The notes under the pieces: model-generated
Databases searched by the model: none
The model's input: the letters and a program-made list of their open reading frames with translations, nothing else
Told to the model about the DNA's origin: nothing
Shown: in pieces, positions 22,421 through 33,700 of the stretch
Layout: every line of letters begins with the position of its first letter
How positions within the stretch are numbered: the stretch's first letter is position 1
NCBI RefSeq assembly: GCF_051020985.1
Contig: NC_134999.1
Location: 30,971,160-31,035,159, forward strand
From: Nomia melanderi
Taxonomy: Eukaryota > Arthropoda > Insecta > Hymenoptera > Halictidae
Direction: 5' to 3'
Length of the DNA stretch: 64,000 nucleotides
Position numbers and translations under genes: made by a program

Positions 22421-23800
22421 TGACTAGGGTTCCGTTAAACGATCGTCGATGACCTTGAGATTTAAATGTACTGAAAGGAAATTGAGGGAGATTTGAATGT
22501 TGCGTAGGTTTCCTTCGTATTTGTTTGGTGGGTAATGGGATAAATGGAAAAGTAAGTTCTAGAGAAATTGTGTCATTAAAATTGTTCTAATAATTCTAAT
22601 TAAGAGATTAATAAAATTAAGAATGAATTCTAATGGTTAATTGCTCTAGATCGTTCTAGGAATTGCTTAATATCCAATAGTATCAGAAATATTAAATACG
22701 TATAATAAAAGAGATTAATATTTGTTAAGTATCATCACTGTATATATTCAATTATACTATTCAATAAATAAACAAGAAAGTTTGCACTTAATGTAAATAC
22801 ATAAAAATATAGGCATTCAATGGTATATAATGAAGATATAATATAATTAGGCTCAAAGGATTTCGAAAAGATCCATTTAAATGATATTCAAATTCTATGC
22901 GGGATAATCGATTATTCAAAAGATAAGTACGACATTGATTAGTTATAAAATCGAGAATTTTCTAACGACGGTTGCTTATGAAAAATTGCAATCACGTTCT
23001 AAGTCGGTATTAGATTATTCAAGCTTTCGTCTCGGACGTTCAGTCTTGTCCTTAAGGGTAACGAATATAATACGTTAGTGGCTCAGCAGGTGTCTCGCGC
23101 GGAAAGGCAGCTATCGACTGAGACAGAATTTACAATAATTTCATAATTACCACGCAAAGTATGCAGCTTGTATACCTCTTATTGTCCCATAAATTCTCAG
23201 CTTATCATAAAGTTAGCGTAGCAATTAATTAATGCCCGAGGTGGCTTTTAATGCGACATCGCGCAACCGCGACGTCGACTCATTAATATTAATCACGCAG
23301 GGTTATAGTCGTTTAAGTACTTAATATTGCTGCTTAAGTATCTGATACCTGAAACGATGGTGAACCCCGAATTTGAACAAATAACGTAGAAGCGGGACGA
23401 AAAAAGTCCATGGTAGCGATGTGCGTTAAATCGATCGAAGGTAAACAAAATTCTTATATAAATATTCAAAACACATAGAAATTTAAATAAGTAATAATAT
23501 ATTAATGTCCAATCAATATACTTTCATTTACCATTATAACGGAACGTTAGATATAAAATATAATTCACAAACAACATAAATGGACTCTTAACAACGAACA
23601 AATAGTATACAAGGAAAACTTAAATGGCACCGTGACAACGTTGAGAACTGCCACTAAATAAATCGTACAGCAACAATAAAACATAAGTTATAAAATAACG
23701 TAGCGTTTTTAATGCGCAAAAACCTAAACAGCGAATTTATAACTGAAATTATTAAAGGACCATTACACAGTAATCAATATAATTACTACTCTTAATTATC
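22421..23800. other. AT-rich stretch with a GC patch near 23020-23300
   Basis: No open frame above background and no recognisable repeat. Confidence 0.6.
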
Positions 23801-24540
23801 TAATGCAATAATAAACTCGTAAGTGCCGATAAAATCGTAGATACTGCCGACACATTCATCTTCACGAATATAATGCGTCGTAATGTTCCTCCTAATGGCT
23901 CATCGAGACCCGAACATAGCACAAAGAGTCCGTTTTCCAATCGTATGCAAACTAATTGCCTCGAATAGCAGTGGCGCGCGCGCAGGCGCACGCTAATCGC
24001 CGATGAAGAACAGTATTGTAAATACAGTGCGTGTATCAGATTGCACTCGTTACACGGCGCACGCTAATTTACTCGGCAAACCGATGGAGGCTGAGGCCAC
24101 GTCGTCGCGGGAGTTCACTGACTTTCATAATTCAGGCTACGTTATTGCTCAACTAATAATCCTTCCCGTGGAAAACGTTTGCGCCGCTTAACGCTCGGAC
24201 ATGGTCCGCTAATTCTACCGCTTAATCGGGACCGGGCATGACCATTCAGGCGCGGGCTTGTATCTACCTGTCAATATTTCCGATCCGCAAGTGCAGCCAA
24301 TCTGTTTGAGCTTTCGATAGCTGGCCGAGTATCACGGGGAATCTGTCCTTCACGGTTCGCGGCCGATCTTGCGCGAAACTCTTACTGTTCGGCGACTCGT
24401 TAATTCTAACGGGAGCTCGGGTCACCGTTGACCCACGATGGAGATATTTACTGGTGCTCTTTAACTCCTCGTCATGTTATTCGTTTCGCAATCCCGTAAG
24501 ATTTGGTTGATTATTCTAGTATTTATTTAATAATTTCATT
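23801..24540. other. GC island
   Basis: Short open frames (23800-23991 minus, 24003-24191 plus) are not recognised. No other feature is seen. Confidence 0.5.
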
Positions 24541-24566
24541 ACAAAGTTTATTACAAACCTATAAGT

Positions 24567-24600
24567 TTAACCCTTTCCACTCGAGAGGCGACTCTTAGTC
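24567..24600 (+). mobile_element. Solitary TTAA-element left end
   Basis: TTAACCCTTTCCACTCGAG continues into AGGCGACTCTTAGTC, which resembles common TTAA-element termini of bee and ant genomes (from memory, not a search). No matching right end was found nearby, so the element is truncated or too decayed to delimit. Confidence 0.4.
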
Positions 24601-25019
24601 ATTACCTGATTCGATGCAATAAAACTATAAAATTTGATATTTAATATTGAACTGTGTATAATGTATCGGTGTGTGAAATATTAGGATAAAAAAGCTTTCT
24701 TTCTCAAAATTCTTTCTACGCAAAAATGTAACTTACTTTTCAAACCTATGAAAATGTATAAAAAGATAAACTAAAAAAAATAAATTTTAAAGATAAACTA
24801 ATTAAAATAATTTCAAGTATTGTATTGCATTGAACTGTATCGTGAATATTGTATAGCAAGATAATTGCCCCGTGAAAACCAGAAGAGAAGTATTGAATAA
24901 GTATAAGATGTATATAAGAAATCGACTATTATACAATATAAACATTGTATTGGAATTTGCTCACGAAAGGACACGAAAGAAGCAGAAGGAAACATTAGAA
25001 TCCCGAGTTCCATGACGGA
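24601..25019. other. AT-rich spacer
   Basis: Nothing recognisable. Confidence 0.6.
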
Positions 25020-25535
25020 AGTGCGATAACGAGCTCCGAAATCGCATTCCCGTCGATGTAACGCTCTCGGAGAAGCGGTCAGGGTTCAGGTTGACGCTTC
25101 GACACGCTCGTAAAGCGACGGCTGGGCCGCGGCCAGATCCCCCGGGTTAAGTTGTCACTGTGGCCGCTTCGTAAAGAGGGTTGGCCACGGCATGCCGGGG
25201 AGGAGCATTAAGCGTGGAATCATCCTGAAATATGGCCAGATAAAAACAGCAGACTACGACCTGGGGGACGCAGCCAGGTCGGGTTACGCATCGGCTTCAC
25301 GAACGAGTGACCTCCGGCCTGTCCACTCGGATCGCCGCGCCGGGCGACCGAGGATGGGAATTAAACCGTACCGCCCAGGTAAAAACGCTTGCGGATCGGG
25401 GAAACCGGCGTGCACGAGAAATTCAGCTGACTCGCCATTGATATCGTTACAAACTTTCATTTCAGGGAGACCGAAAAGAAATCGATTATTTGATAGTCCC
25501 AGTGGGAAGCTTGTTATTTCATACGAATCTTTATA
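25020..25535. other. GC island with possible short intron signals
   Basis: CpG-rich. On the plus strand a donor-like CCCAG/GTAAAA at 25379 and an acceptor-like CTTTCATTTCAG ending at 25465 would bound an intron of about 86 nt, but the flanking frames are not recognisable and I do not call exons. Confidence 0.4.
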
Positions 25536-26171
25536 TTAACCCTTTGCACTCTAAAAGTATTTAAAAGTTAGAAATATTCAACGTTTTTTGATGAGATACA
25601 AACATGTTTTGAAAGCAACTTAACGAGATAGTGTATATAGATTAACCGTTTAAGTGCTAAACAAATTTTGTGGATATATACCAAAAATGCGGAAGTGATT
25701 GGATGTGTATGGAAAAGAATTAATATGTAGTTGTCTAATTAGATCACAGATATTGTGTTATTACAAAAAGGAATATCAAAGAATAACATTTGTTCAAATA
25801 AATTTATTTTGATTTATTTCTTGAAAAACATTCGAATTACTATAGTTCACTGAATTGAACGATGATTATTCGAAGACATTTCTGTATTATAAATAATGCT
25901 ACCTTGTGCGGTGACATTCGGCTAGATGAACGTGCAATAATAGTAATGCAATTCAATGAAACGATTTAATAATATATTTTTTTCCATTTTGTGTAGTTTG
26001 CTCTATGAAATCCTGTGGCATTCAACGTGTTAAGGAGCACAGTATTTTTTATTGAATATTCCACATATTGATGTATTATACGAAGCTTAACATTAAATAT
26101 TAAATTTTACAATTTCGTATGTGCTGAATCAAGTTGCCATTGAGAGTGGCTAAAGGACTGCACAGGGTTAA
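25536..26171. mobile_element. Outer TTAA element, split by another insertion
   Basis: The left end TTAACCCTTTGCACTC (25536) and the right end GACTGCACAGGGTTAA (to 26171), read inward, agree at 14 of 16 positions. Removing the inner element leaves an outer element of about 240 bp, close to the size of the MITE at 10230. No coding capacity. This fits a non-autonomous piggyBac-type element. Confidence 0.65.
25642..26033. mobile_element. Inner TTAA element nested in the outer one
   Basis: The left end TTAACCGTTTAAGTGC and the right end GCATTCAACGTGTTAA form imperfect terminal inverted repeats with TTAA at both borders (25642-25645, 26030-26033). Length about 392 bp, AT-rich, no open frame. The right end matches that of the element ending at 21824. 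Confidence 0.65.
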
Positions 26172-27159
26172 TATTATTTCCTTTTTCTTTTAAGACAGTT
26201 TTTCATTTAGCGATACATTTTACGAATCCGTTTTCAAACTTTATGGGTTCAAGTGAAATATCAAAAATATTGGATTTCTTTTTGATTCTCATATTTTCTA
26301 GTTGACACTAAAGGGTGTTTATTACTTGTAACTAGATTTTGTTCAGTTTTATGTGATGTGATTAGTCTTTTTGGCGATCGAATCTTTTGAATAATAGAAT
26401 GATTTGCAATATACCTACATTTCAGGTGAAAAATTATAATTTACAACATATCACGTCTATCAGGAGCATGTACTACATGCACACACGATTTCTTGATATA
26501 TTAACTGCCTAAAGATCAACCGAGACATACTTGTTAAAATCTACATATGTTTAAGCTTCAAATTGAACGATTCCTAGGCAAACTACAGATTTTCGATACA
26601 GTTATTGACTGGTTTCAGAATGATTACATTCTTCACTTATTTTTCACGCTCCTTATCGAGGCATATTTGATTTCGTAGAAAATTATTTATAAGACCGAGA
26701 GTGAGACACACAGGACTACGTCAGTAAAATTTCACACCCTATTAAACTTTTTATCGGCATCCGTGATGCATGAAATCCAACTTTATCTTGTAACAAGACC
26801 GGTCTCTAATTCATTAATGCAATCTGTTTTCCATGGCAGGCTAGAAATCGTTCGTTCGAAGCCTATCTTCCTTAATATAATTTCAATGATTTTTAATATT
26901 TTTCTAGTGAGACGCACTTTTTTCCATAGTAAAATTCGAATCATAAAAGTGTTCAATAAATGTTAATATATCAGATTCGTCAATTTTACAGTTTTACCAT
27001 TTGTAACCGACAACACGACTATAAGAAATAATGAATACAACGGTATTCACAATTATTCATACACGAAATTTTAATGAACAGCAATTCTAACCATCAAAAA
27101 TTTTCAAAACAAATGGATCCAAAAATGGTCTGGAAGTCTCAAGACTCCGAGCAAACAAC
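26172..27159. other. AT-rich stretch
   Basis: A 67-codon plus frame (26763-26966) is unremarkable. A weak acceptor/donor junction ATTTCAG/GTGAAA lies at 26425/26426. Nothing else is seen. Confidence 0.6.
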
Positions 27160-27440
27160 AATCAATGTAAACTAAATATACTAATCAATCAAAATAAACA
27201 TACATTCCGATCAAAGTAAACACAAACATCAATCAATCAAACTAAACATGAACATGAACCAATCGAAACAAACACAAATTCTGATCAAAGTAAACTGAAA
27301 TAATAATGTAAGTATTAAAACTGGATATAAATATTAATCAATCCAAGCACACATAAATTTCCATCAAAGCAAATCTAAATATTAACCAATCAAACTGCAT
27401 ATAAATATTAATCAATCGAACTAAATACACACATCAACAT
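27160..27440 (+). repeat. Degenerate AT-rich array (ATCAATCAA/ATCAAAGTAAAC)
   Basis: The words AATCAATCAAACTAAACAT and CCGATCAAAGTAAACACAAA alternate irregularly about four to five times each, with drift to AATCAATCCAAGC and CATCAAAGCAAATC. It looks like an old satellite-like array with no fixed period remaining. Confidence 0.65.
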
Positions 27441-28160
27441 TCCACATTAGAGATCGAAAATTTCAGTTAAACCCAGAAACCCTATTAATTTTCGCATTGA
27501 CCCGATTCAAGTAATAATCAAGTTATTCATTAGAACGAGCAGATGAAATTATCAGTGAGATTATCACCCGCAGACCATCGTTGCGTTCCTCGACGGCCTC
27601 ATCGATTCCAGGGTTCGAGACCTCGGTGGGCTCCGAGCCGAAAGCGGGGGATTATTTGCACGGATGCAGGCCCCTCCATAAAATCGCTCCATTTCCGTGG
27701 CACGGGCAAGGTCAAGCCCGTTTCCTCCGAGGAGCTGGATAACGCTCAGCGGGTACGCGGGCTATTCGCGAGCGAAGATACGGAACGATCGTGTAAACGT
27801 CGCGTATTTCACGCCAATGAAAACCGTACGGATCATTACGGGCGATCGCGGGCCCGACGAGGAAATTCTCGGTTGCGGTCGTTGCGTATATAGTAGGCAA
27901 CGTTACGGTCACGCCGGACCACTGGAAAAGGACGAGAAACCGAAATGAGATCTCGAGGTAGAATGAGGGACGCCGCGCCGCGCCGGGCTAAAGTAAAAAT
28001 CTTGCGGGAACGGGGTGAGCACGTTGCCGAGAAACAGAAAATCTTCGCAGGAACGACGCTGCGAAGATTTTTATGGGATACGTGTAACGTGGTGTGCCCC
28101 CTTTATACGACGTCGTATCGGCTTTTTATAAGATCGCCGCGACATGAGAATTTTCGTGAC
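27441..28160. other. GC island with perfect hairpin
   Basis: Open frames on the plus strand (27543-27893; 27945-28355, which has an ATG and 136 codons) are not recognised; the second runs from GC-rich into AT-rich DNA and becomes hydrophobic and Cys-rich. No splice-bounded exon is seen. Confidence 0.45.
28038..28071. repeat. Perfect 13-bp hairpin
   Basis: AAAATCTTCGCAG and CTGCGAAGATTTT are exact inverted repeats separated by GAACGACG. The stem does not extend outward. It resembles an intrinsic terminator shape, but a eukaryotic context makes that irrelevant; it may be a binding palindrome or an RNA stem. Confidence 0.8.
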
Positions 28161-28572
28161 ATGATGGGAGATTTTCATTTCGCTCGATATTATGTGTTAA
28201 TATCGTTATTGGATGTTTCTCGATATCTCTTCGTATGTTTCTCTCGTGCACGTGGATTGAATGATATTCGTCCCATTTATTTGTGGCTTTTAGAGTTTTA
28301 TATTCTTGCACATTCTTTGTGTTGTTTCTGTACTTTGTACGTGTGCGTGTTGTAATGGAATTGGTTTGAATATTTATTTAGGATATATAACCGAATTTTT
28401 TGTCACTGAATATACGAATTATCTTTGGAAAATTAGAATAAAAAGTAGTTTTAAAGTTCTGTGTGATAGGATTATTATATCCGTCATCGGTTTCTGATAA
28501 GAGTTAATTAATACACCGTGGCATTATGATCTTCAAGAAACGAGGCTTGGAAATTAACCTACTAATCCTAAA
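28161..28572. other. AT-rich spacer
   Basis: Nothing recognisable apart from the tail of the open frame ending at 28355. Confidence 0.55.
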
Positions 28573-28800
28573 CGCACCGCTACCGATCAAATAACCGGAT
28601 TTTAAACTTGATTAAAAATTCTGCGTTTTCTTTCGTTTATTTAACTTTATATCAATTTCTATATTGCTCGATTAATCAGCTATTCAAGTTTTATGTTTCC
28701 TTTTGCTTCTGTTTCTAATAACAAAAATCTTCTAATTTGTTTATCTTTATGTTGTACCCAGTTACTGATTACGGTAAGAATAAGTATACACAAAGTGTCT
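28573..28800 (+). repeat. Exon-like repeat, copy 3 (partial)
   Basis: It corresponds to the second half of copy 1 (from about 3960): ACCGATCAAATAACCGGATT, ATATTGCTCGATTAATCAG, CTAATTTGTTTATCTTTAT. It ends TTGTACCCAG-TTACTGATTACG-GTAAGAATAAG, so acceptor-like and donor-like signals are kept but the cassette between them is only 12 nt. The upstream half is absent, which suggests the shared unit starts near the ACCG block. Confidence 0.65.
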
Positions 28801-29939
28801 GTACGTTTAATGTTAACGCACATTCACCAATACTTCAAATTAAACTCAACTCCTCGAAATCCAGAAGTCAGAAACAACGCGCAAATGTTTCGCCCAAAAA
28901 TAAACAGCACGCTTCTAATATTTAATAACAGGTGGTCTGAAAAAAATCCTCCCTTCACCCATTCACAGTAAATTCAGCCAAATCCTCCCTCGAACGACTA
29001 TTTCTTCATTAGCGCCGGCCACGGTTCCATCCCAATAAAATTTCCTTCGTTATCCTCCTCCTTTAACCCTTATCAGAATAAAATTTTGCCGAACACGGGT
29101 TACAAGTATTCTCTGGGAGAACCGGTCCCCAATCCTTCGTCCCGGCATTCCGGGAAGGGCGTGGGGAGAGACAGAAACCGAGAAAAAGAGAGGGAAAGAG
29201 AGAGACGTTCCCGGTGTGACGCGTTCTGGGTCGTCCCTTCGGCGACATAATTGGAGGGCTCAGAAGTTAATCAGTGTAAGTCACATTTTCGTTTTGGGTA
29301 ATTCAAAAGAGCCTTCATTCTTGAAACCTTGAGTCGGTAAGACAGTTAGAGTACTGCTTGTACAACTGAGTCGTGAGTACAAATGTAGTTACATAATTCT
29401 ATTGACAAACATGAGTTATCGTTAAACTTTCAATATATACAGCAATTGGGACACACCTATAGAACGAATTCTTAAACACAAACGTAGTAACATAATTGCA
29501 GTATTAATCGTAAAACTGTTGTTACAACTTCGAATGCTTTGGGGCACCACCTATGGAACTAAGTCTTCAGTGCTGATATAGTAACACAGTCGCATTGTTA
29601 ACTGAAAGGTTCAATAATACAAATACTCGTTAACTAAATGATCTTGATACATACTTAACCCAATCACTGTCCAATTCCTTCGTCACCATTTCGTTCGTCT
29701 ATTCCCTGTCAAACTAACCAAGTCCTCATTGCCTCCAAAACATGAACCTGATAATATCCCCGAAAAACCTCTAGCCTACATACCCTGCTTCAACGTTTCA
29801 AGAGTACAAATAAATTTCAATTTCTCCAGTCATTGCTCAAGGAAGTCTACCTTTCCCTAACTGTAAAACAAGAAATCACATACCATTTCTTACCTAGTAG
29901 TTCTGCTATTAACTAAAATGAAAATCTGACTGACACCCG
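28801..29939. other. Mixed stretch with GA-rich patch
   Basis: A GC-richer, purine-rich patch lies at about 29060-29250 (GA tract 29163-29206). The rest is AT-rich with no recognisable feature. Confidence 0.55.
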
Positions 29940-30900
29940 AACCCCCAATTGTTCCATACACTAAGAAAGCCTCCGAGAAAGACAGCGGCCAACGCTACAC
30001 GCGAAACCCTCGCCGGGGCCCCGAGAGAACCCCCTTTGTTCGCTCAAGGTGGTTTCTCTGTTGGTCTCAGTCCCGGAAGTCCGCGGAGTCACGTCGTTAA
30101 TAAAGGGCCGTGGGCTCGCAAGGGGCGCCACTATGAGCTCTCTTTAGCCAAAGATACGTGACGTTTATGGCGGAGGACGGTATCGTAAAGGCATGCCCCG
30201 TTCAGGCCTTCTCTCTGACGTCTCTCTCTACCAGGTGTCTTTTTTTCGTTCCACGGTCGCCACGCCGCGGCCACGGGATTCGGTGGGCGTAAACGTAACG
30301 CTGCTGCCGCTGCCGCTGCAGCTTCCTTCTCGATTTCTTCTTCTGCGCTGGGCTCTCGTTCCCCCTTTATCGCGTTGCTCCTTCTCCGTCTGCCCCTCTC
30401 TCTCTCTTTAATCTCCCTGCGATTCGTTCCTTTTCGTTTACCTCCGAGCAGTTCGTTCCTTTTTCATTGTCGTTCTCCCTCTACCGCTGCTGTCCGAGTC
30501 CCCTTCTTCTTTGACTCTCGTATGGCGCGGAGAGGAATCGCCGCGGACTCTTCTTCGTTAATTCGAGCCCCACCCTCAACCCCGGCCTTTTTAGCGTCTC
30601 TCTTTAATGTCGCTTAATTCCGCCTCGCCGCGCTCCTCTTCCCCTTTTTCTCGCGAGCCACCGGACGGTGCACCTTTTAATCGCCCTCTTTATTGGCGCT
30701 ACGATACCTTTTGCTCTCGGTCGCGGTTCAATTCGTGCGAGCGAGATCTTCCTGTCATCTTTCTTTGGTTATTTCTGATTAGCGTTATAGCCGGGGGATA
30801 TTGGCGGGGTTTCTCTAGTGAGACGGGCTTTTCGGGATTCTGGGATTCTTGGTGCGTTTTGGGTTTTCACTTGGTGGGATATAGATAGCTGTTTGGGACG
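29940..30900. other. GC-rich, pyrimidine-rich block
   Basis: From about 30180 to 30680 the plus strand is strongly pyrimidine-biased (CTCTCTCT, CTTCTTCT and CTGCTGCCGCTGC runs), so the minus strand is GA-rich. Open frames are Ser/Leu/Pro-rich and low complexity. GA-rich promoter-type sequence is possible; no gene is called. Confidence 0.5.
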
Positions 30901-31797
30901 GTGCTTGGAGAAGTGACTGTGCGTTTTTGGAAGATATCGAGAGGAGAAATGATTTATGTATTATTTAATGTGGACTTTGAATTTGTAATTTAATTACTTT
31001 AATTTATTTGCTTGGATGAAGTGGAAATTTGTTGGTGAATGATACGGTTTAATATGGTTTAATATGGTTTAATCGTTTGTTACGATGAAAATCATGTAAA
31101 CTCATTTTTGAGAAAAGGAGAATGTATTGGTATAGGTAATTTAATTAATTTTGAGTTTTATAAATGTGAGTAAATTCAGGTTAAGAAACTTTAATCGTAT
31201 TTTGGAGACGATTAAGGTACGAGCCTGTAAACATCTCGACACAGGGAATAATGCATTCTACTTATAATCTATTTTATCCTTGATAAAGTAGAATTAGCTT
31301 GAATCGTTTAGCCTTTAATTAATACGAATGACAATTACGCTTCGCTTCCGCGATTAAGTGATTTGTAATAATCTTGCATCGTATTTATTGAACGCAAAGA
31401 CAAAATGAAGTGTCCAATTTAAATTACATTACTGATTTATGGAGAAGGTAGTTGATTATTCATTACAATAATTGATAACGTAAGTGGTTAATGGAAAGCA
31501 ATTCCGCAGACGTAACGAGAGCTAGATAAATAACGAGATCGAAAAATCTGCTGAAACTATCAATTACAATTTTTCCGCGCACAAAATGTCGGCCTGGATA
31601 ACGTTTCAACGAGATTCCTCTTTGAAGCTTCATCAGCCTCGAGTTTCAATTAGAATAAATATCCCCGGGAATTAGATCTTGATGGCTGCTTAAGCAGACA
31701 TCGTAAAACACTGTAAAATCGTAACTTACGTTTATGAAAAGATTTATATTCTTAATAATACTACTGACACTTTCAACCGTACAGTAACTCAATTAAC
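30901..31797. other. AT-rich stretch with small decamer repeat
   Basis: ATGGTTTAAT-type decamers occur three times at 31046-31073. Nothing else is seen. Confidence 0.6.
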
Positions 31798-32195
31798 TTA
31801 ATCCGCTTAAATGCCATTTGCCCCGCTAATCCCGAATCTTGATAGCTTCTTCAATAAACCGAGAACAGAGACGCGTAGTAGATACAGCATAATTCATAAT
31901 CACGAGGCACAGAACAGTTAACGACTTTTCTTTTAATATTTACATTAATTCCCGATATTTATTCTTCTTCCTCTAAGCAACGATAAACGCGGGTATTAAG
32001 GCTACCTTCAACTTCTCTTTCCGACGTTGTTTTCTAAAGTGCGCTGCCGCGCTTGATAAACACCCTAATACGTCTGAAAAGTCCTTAGACTGTGCAATAA
32101 TGATCAAAAGCGTTCAACATCGCCGGAGCACTAAAAAAACTGCAAAATACTTCATAACGCTCCTCGTTTACCTCACCAATAGCTCAAAGGGTTGA
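31798..32195. mobile_element. Possible decayed TTAA element
   Basis: The left end TTAATCCGCTTAAATGCC and the right end GCTCAAAGGGTTGAA resemble eroded versions of the termini seen at 25642 and 36701. The match is partial, so the call is weak. No open frame. Confidence 0.3.
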
Positions 32196-32600
32196 ACTCC
32201 GTCTGATTTCCCTTTACTTTAACACTACTTTGCTTGCTATTTTCTTCGTGAATTTTTCACCACAGTTACTTCGTTATTAACAGCTCACGAGGAAACAAAA
32301 GGAAAGAATATACGAAGCTTTATCGACAACATTGAAACAACCTTTCCTTCGAACTCAAATGAATTCCACATCCAAACGAATAAATAAAGTAACGAGCGAA
32401 TAACCGAAACACGTAATATAAATTCCTCAAAATCCATTTTCCGCGATAAAAAGTCACAAAAATTCTGAAAAGAGTACATTACCAATCAATGAAATTCCCT
32501 CGATATCAAACGTTACCAGCATCCTCCACCGCGACCGACACCGCAATAATCCCAACACTCCCAATAACCTTCACGAAATGCAACCCCTCCCATCGAAGCA
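32196..32600. other. AT-rich spacer
   Basis: A 66-codon minus frame and nothing recognisable. Confidence 0.55.
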
Positions 32601-33700
32601 GCAAACAAATCCCAGAACCCATCGAACCTAGCTCCGAAGTCGCAGCACAATCGGCCGTAATCCTCTTATAAGCTCGCCCGACACCCGGACGCGTTCGCCG
32701 CGACCCACGTCCTGACAGGGGGAGGGGGGTTGAGAGAGGAAATGAACGCTCGGAGCCCGCGATCGCCGAAATATCGGCGTAAAAACGCGCCGCGGTCCCC
32801 GTACGGCTTCTCTCTGCGCGCTGGCAAACAAACGCGCAGCTTCCATCGCAGGGGCTGGCGGGGAGCGGCGAGGAGAGGGCAGAGAAGAAGGCAGAGCCCG
32901 GTGTGTCTTCCGATTAAGAGCGAGCTTGCGTTCCAAGGCGGTCGTAACGCCGCTCTAAGAGCCCGTACCTGTCCACGGCCGGGTAATACCTGAAAACATG
33001 TCTCTATCACGAAGGGGAATCTCCCTCGGCCGGTAACGCCTTCGCATAAAACCGACGTTTTATCCCGTCTCCGGCGGCCGCGACGTGTTTACGGCGTTTC
33101 TATAGTCGACGGCGCAATAACCGACGTCCCTCAGCCGGCCGGGGCCCCCGGGACCCGGGCAAGGCCGGGGTAGACACCGGCCAGCCACCACGGGGGTTAG
33201 GGGATGGGAAAGAGAGAGAGAGAGGGAGAGAGAGGCAGAGAGGGAGAAAGGACATTTTCACGGGGCGGCGTCTAAATTAAGAGACGGGAGCGTAAGGTGG
33301 CGCCGTCCGGTATCAGCTTTTTCTGCCCTTTTCCGGTCTCTCGCCGCGCCGGCTACCAATACACCGTGATTCAAGCATTGATACACGGCGAGCCTTAAGT
33401 GCACCCTTCTCTTTATTTTTTCTTGCTTTGTCCCCGTCTTTTTTCTTTCCTTTCCTCAGGCTTTTTGTTTCCACCTCCTTTTCTTCGCTGTTTTGGTCGG
33501 TTTGTTTCTGGATTTTGTTCCTGTTTGCTTTTTATGTGGGTACTTCGAGGTTGGTTCTCTTTCTCTCGATGGTCTTATCTCGGACGTTCGCTGTTCCTTT
33601 TTTACCGGCCGCTGTGAGACCCGCTTCGGTGTGATTGGCGTAATTTTTTGATCGGGGGTAATTACTGTGGGACTCCATTTATCTGAACCTGTCGGATGAC
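32601..33700. other. Large GC-rich block with GA microsatellite
   Basis: Very CpG-rich (a GGGGCCCCCGGGACCCGGG stretch near 33140). A (GA)n tract lies at 33202-33250 and a pyrimidine-rich plus strand follows at 33400-33480, including an acceptor-like TTTCCTTTCCTCAG near 33459. Open frames on both strands overlap and are not recognised. A promoter or untranslated region is possible. Confidence 0.5.

Noticed and set aside
27160..27440. CRISPR-like array
   Set aside because: Repeats are degenerate, irregularly spaced and AT-rich, and the genome is eukaryotic; it is a decayed satellite.
27945..28355. Plus-strand ATG frame of 136 codons
   Set aside because: Runs from GC-rich into AT-rich DNA with abrupt change in composition and includes a palindrome; no domain recognised.
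29064..29080. TTTAACCCTTATCAG as a TTAA-element end
   Set aside because: The inner bases do not match the other termini and there is no partner end.
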